DNA of 64,000 nt from Kutzneria sp. 744 (GTDB lineage Bacteria; Actinomycetota; Actinomycetes; Mycobacteriales; Pseudonocardiaceae), in contig NZ_KK037166.1 of the NCBI RefSeq assembly GCF_000568255.1, positions 7,065,171 through 7,129,170 on the forward strand, written 5' to 3'. Below the pieces are notes generated by a model, which saw only the letters and a program-made list of their open reading frames with translations, had not been told where the DNA came from and made no database searches. The position numbers were made by a program, and so were the translations under genes. Each line of letters starts with the position of its first letter. The stretch's first letter is position 1. This document shows positions 61,308-64,000 of this stretch, one piece after another.

Positions 61308-62251
61308 TGCTGCGCTGCGCCGTGCTCGACGACTACCAGGACGCGGCCTCGGCCATCGCCGACTGGAGCCGGGTCGACCTCACCGTCTTCCGTGAGCACA
61401 TGGACACCGAGGACGAGGTCGCCGCCGCGTTGGCCGACTTCGACGTGGTGGTGATCATGCGTGAGCGCACGCCGTTCCCGGCCTCGCTGCTGGCCCGGCT
61501 GCCTCGGCTCAAGCTGCTGATCACGTCCGGCATGCGCAACGCGTCGATCGACCTGAAGGCGGCGTCGGCTCAGGGGATCACCGTGTGCGGCACGGCCAGT
61601 CGATCCGAGCCGCCGGTCGAGCTGACCTGGGCGTTGATCCTGGGCCTGGCTCGTCACCTCGTGCCCGAAAACGGGGCGTTCCGGGCCGGCGGGGCCTGGC
61701 AGAGCACGATCGGCACCGACCTGGCCGGGTCCACGCTCGGCCTGCTCGGACTGGGCAAGATCGGGACCCGGGTGGCGGCCATTGCCCGGGCGTTCGGCAT
61801 GGAAGTGCTGGCGTGGAGCCAGAATCTGACAGCCGAACGGGCCGAGGCGGCCGGCGCAACGCTGGCGTCGAGCAAGGACGAACTGCTGGCGGGAAGCGAC
61901 ATCGTGTCCATCCACCTGGCGCTCGGCGACCGCACCCGTGGCCTGGTCGACGACGCCGCGCTGGCTTGCATGAAGCCGTCCGCGCTGCTGGTCAACACCT
62001 CGCGGGCGGCGATCGTGGACACCGAAGCCATGATCGCCGCCTTGTGCGCCGGGCGGCTGGCCGGGGCCGGGCTCGACGTGTTCGACCTCGAACCGCTGCC
62101 GGCCGACCATCCACTTCGGACACTGCCGACAGTGCTGGCCACGCCCCACCTCGGCTACGTCACCCGCGGCAACTACACCCGTTACTTCACCGAGGCCGTC
62201 GAGGACATCGACGCCTTCGTGGCGGGGAAGCCGGTGCGGGTGCTGTCCTAA
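61307..62251 (+). CDS. D-2-hydroxyacid dehydrogenase family protein
   Basis: A 314-residue NAD enzyme. Nucleotide site LGLLGLGKIGTRVAAIARAF; the substrate Arg is in LLVNTSRAAIVDTEAM, followed by GLDVFDLEPLPADHPL (Glu) and the catalytic His in VLATPHLGYVTRGNYTRYF. Acts on an unidentified 2-hydroxy or 2-keto acid. Co-transcribed with the AraC regulator; converges on the next gene by a four-base overlap. Confidence 0.9.
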   Translation: MLRCAVLDDYQDAASAIADWSRVDLTVFREHMDTEDEVAAALADFDVVVIMRERTPFPASLLARLPRLKLLITSGMRNASIDLKAASAQGITVCGTASRSEPPVELTWALILGLARHLVPENGAFRAGGAWQSTIGTDLAGSTLGLLGLGKIGTRVAAIARAFGMEVLAWSQNLTAERAEAAGATLASSKDELLAGSDIVSIHLALGDRTRGLVDDAALACMKPSALLVNTSRAAIVDTEAMIAALCAGRLAGAGLDVFDLEPLPADHPLRTLPTVLATPHLGYVTRGNYTRYFTEAVEDIDAFVAGKPVRVLS

Positions 62252-63396
62252 CGCAGCCGCGGCCGGAAGCTGTCGAACAGCATCAGGATGTGCTGCGAGT
62301 TCACGTCGGCCGCCTCGAACAGGGCCGCGACCCGGTCCGGCACCGGCCGGAACGGATCGTTCTCCCTGGTCGGCGGCAGGCCCTCGGCGTCACCGAGCAG
62401 CGACTCCGGCGTGGCCATCGTGGTCAGCTTGTAGTAGCGCCAGCGCGGGGCGGTCGAGTCGGCCACCCACCACCCTCGCGGCCGTTGCGAATGATCACGC
62501 TGGCCCGCTTGTCGTTGTACGCCATGGTCACGCACTGCCCCGCCGACCAGCGTCGCGATGCGGGCGGCCGCCCGGCGCGGGTTCTTGAACGTGCCCTTGG
62601 AGACCCAGACCCCGTCGATCAGCTCCACATCGAGGCCCGCGCTCTCGAACGCCGCCCGCAGCTCCGCGTGCGGGTCGTCGGCCGAGTCCACCGCCAGTTC
62701 GATCACCCAGTCCACGTCCGTGCGGGTGGCGACCCGGGCGTAGGGCTGGTCCGGGTGGTACAGGTAGCGCTCGGCCTGCTCCGCGTCGGCGAAGGCCGCG
62801 ACCTCGGCCGCCTTGTCCCACGCCGACTTCGCGATCGCGTCGTTCGGGGCGCTGCCGAACAGATCGGCCTCTTGGGTCAGCAGGGCCAGGCACACCGCGA
62901 TCAGCGAGCTGAGGTACGACTCCAGCTGGCCCGGAGCGCTCTCGCCGTCCCGCAACGGGAGCGTCGAGACGACGTCCCGCAGTTCCGGCCGCCACTGCTC
63001 GCCCGACTCCCACACGCCGGCCGCGAGCAGGTCGAGGTAGAGGCGAGCGACCGTCATACGCAGTTCGGGCCAGGGCTGCGGCTCGCTCGTGACGGCGGCG
63101 TGCATGGCCCGCAAGCGATTGCGCCACAGGTGGCGCTGATTGGGCGGGATCACCGGCGCGCTGGCCGGTTCCGACGGCAGGACCATGTCCGTGAGCGGCG
63201 GGCCGATGGTGCGCGCGACCGCCGCGCGCCACTCGTCCCAGGTGCTCGTGGGGGTGCGGGGCGTCTGCTTGGTCTCGGCCAGCAGGTGGTTCAGATCGCT
63301 CGCGAACCGCTGAGACAACGTCTGATCGGCGTATACCTCGGCCATCGCCAGGTGGCGGGCCAGCCTCGGCTGGGGTGGTTCGGTCCCGGTCTCCAC
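62248..63396 (-). CDS. hypothetical protein with paired compensating frameshifts
   Basis: About 382 residues as written, GTG start at 63396. Mostly helical: WDEWRAAVARTIGPPLTDMV, HLWRNRLRAMHAAVTSEPQP, LYLDLLAAGVWESGEQWRPE; then a segment SADDPHAELRAAFESAGLDV. No family recognised. Between 62475 and 62540 the reading frame gives Arg/His/Gln-rich text (VRDHGVQRQAGQRDHSQRPR), whereas the next frame gives QCVTMAYNDKRASVIIRNGR followed by EG, a far more protein-like strand pair. One extra G in 62538-62541 and one missing G in 62473-62475 would explain it. Confidence 0.7.
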   Translation of the reverse strand: METGTEPPQPRLARHLAMAEVYADQTLSQRFASDLNHLLAETKQTPRTPTSTWDEWRAAVARTIGPPLTDMVLPSEPASAPVIPPNQRHLWRNRLRAMHAAVTSEPQPWPELRMTVARLYLDLLAAGVWESGEQWRPELRDVVSTLPLRDGESAPGQLESYLSSLIAVCLALLTQEADLFGSAPNDAIAKSAWDKAAEVAAFADAEQAERYLYHPDQPYARVATRTDVDWVIELAVDSADDPHAELRAAFESAGLDVELIDGVWVSKGTFKNPRRAAARIATLVGGAVRDHGVQRQAGQRDHSQRPRGWWVADSTAPRWRYYKLTTMATPESLLGDAEGLPPTRENDPFRPVPDRVAALFEAADVNSQHILMLFDSFRPRLR

Positions 63397-63508
63397 GGCG
63401 CCCCCTCGGGTGATCGGTGTGTGGTGTCAAACCTACGCAATGCGGCTCAGGGATAGGCCCGATGTAACCAGGGGTCCTGCTCACACTGGCCACAAGGCTC
63501 TGGACGTT

Positions 63509-63529
63509 ACATACGTACTGCCTGTATGT
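63509..63529. promoter_or_regulatory. TetR-type operator upstream of alpha/beta hydrolase
   Basis: ACATAC (63509-63514) and GTATGT (63524-63529) form an inverted repeat with a nine-base spacer, eight bases before the hydrolase start. The form ACATACNNNNNNNNNGTATGT is typical of TetR operators. Confidence 0.6.
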
Positions 63530-63536
63530 TTCTGGC

Positions 63537-64000
63537 ATGGAGATCGAGCTCAGTGCCAGCCGCCTCCGCTACCAGGAGTTCGGCGAGGGCCCGCCCGTCG
63601 TTTTCGTGCACGGCCTGCTGGTCAACGGCGACCTGTGGCGCAAGGTCGTGCCCGTCGTCGCCGGCGCCGGATACCGGTGCATCGTCCCGGACTGGCCGCT
63701 CGGCGCCCATTCCGTCCCCGTGCCGGACGCCGACCTCACGCCGCCGGGCCTGGCCGCCATGGTCGCCGAGTTCCTGGAGGCCCTCGACCTTTCCGATGTC
63801 ACCTTGGTCGCCAACGACACCGGCGGAGCCATCACCCAGCTGGTGATGGCCGACCACTCCGCGCGGGTCGGGCGGGTCGTGCTGACCCCGTGCGACTGCT
63901 TCGAGGCCTTCTTCCCCTCGGTGTTCGCCCCGCTGCCCCGGCTGGCGCGAATCCCCGGCGCGATATGGCTACTGGTGCAGTCCCTGCGGTTGCGGGCCAC
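63537..64000 (+). CDS. alpha/beta fold hydrolase, N-terminal part
   Basis: The first 154 residues; the gene leaves the right edge. FGEGPPVVFVHGLLVNGDLW is the oxyanion strand, IVPDWPLGAH follows, and the nucleophile elbow reads LVANDTGGAITQLVM, with Asp where most lipases have Ser, as in haloalkane dehalogenase-like hydrolases. VLTPCDCFEAFFP follows. Active-site acid and His lie outside the window. A TetR-type palindrome precedes the gene. Confidence 0.8.
   Translation, partial: MEIELSASRLRYQEFGEGPPVVFVHGLLVNGDLWRKVVPVVAGAGYRCIVPDWPLGAHSVPVPDADLTPPGLAAMVAEFLEALDLSDVTLVANDTGGAITQLVMADHSARVGRVVLTPCDCFEAFFPSVFAPLPRLARIPGAIWLLVQSLRLRA

Noticed and set aside
62528..63538. 336-codon alternative minus-strand frame opposite/alongside the gene at 62248
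   Set aside because: Arg/Gly/Ala-rich composition and no motifs; only the short part around 62475-62540 in a different frame looks protein-like, which is explained by paired indels.
1..64000. CRISPR arrays, prophage, rRNA or tRNA genes, replication origin
   Set aside because: No regularly spaced repeats, phage structural genes, RNA gene signatures or DnaA-box clusters were seen on reading the window.

Overview
This window is chromosomal DNA of a high-GC actinomycete. GC-rich codon use, many GTG/TTG starts, four-base start/stop overlaps, an F420-type LLM oxidoreductase, an mce operon, a DasR-type operator upstream of a hexosaminidase and an actinobacterial RRHVDL leader peptide all fit. A Pseudonocardiales member (Pseudonocardiaceae type) is the best inference; no rRNA, tRNA, CRISPR, prophage or insertion sequence was seen.

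Layout. 1-6.0 kb: a YtfQ/RbsA-type sugar ABC importer, a truncated LamG protein and a secreted GH2 enzyme. 6-14 kb: LCP cell-wall enzyme, small membrane proteins, a secreted tripeptidyl-aminopeptidase-like hydrolase, an AraC regulator, RarD and an LLM oxidoreductase. 14-17 kb: a methionine-salvage operon (mtnA-mtnB fusion, mtnD, mtnC) damaged by a frameshift and a truncation. 17.7-21.1 kb: fadB-fadA beta-oxidation pair. 21-32 kb: a toxin-antitoxin-like pair, a split GNAT gene, GH20 hexosaminidase with a dre-like site, P450 with divergent TetR, carotenoid oxygenase, VOC protein and fused aminodeoxychorismate synthase. 32.5-41.2 kb: a complete mce operon (two YrbE permeases, six Mce proteins, two Mce-associated proteins). 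41-45.5 kb: Bcr/CflA exporter, GNAT, a TIM-barrel-like protein beside a P450-like mini-protein, and a frameshifted transglycosylase. 45.6-51.1 kb: the most interesting unit, a probable sulfur operon: promoter, leader peptide, secreted SBP56/methanethiol-oxidase-like protein, Met-rich membrane protein, YeeE/YedE transporter and two tiny secreted proteins, closed by a terminator. 51-64 kb: DoxX/HxlR pair, MarR/prolyl aminopeptidase pair, two convergent ECF sigma factors separated by a 53-bp perfect palindrome, an XRE regulator, a CrtI-like oxidoreductase, a metallo-hydrolase/AraC/2-hydroxyacid dehydrogenase group, an unknown protein with compensating frameshifts and a partial alpha/beta hydrolase.

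Sequence integrity. Four stretches (about 3509-3975, 16976-17694, 22319-22547, 29506-29822) have near-even base composition, no coding signal and sharp edges; three of them cut genes. They look like random sequence standing in for assembly gaps rather than biology. Single-base indels also disrupt mtnA-mtnB, the transglycosylase and the gene at 62248-63396, the last two in G/C runs, so sequencing error is a live explanation.

Recurrent non-coding structure: a family of about 90-150 bp long-hairpin elements occurs three times directly after or between genes (1647-1797, 14093-14245, 24579-24664), and several clear inverted-repeat operators sit in promoter regions.
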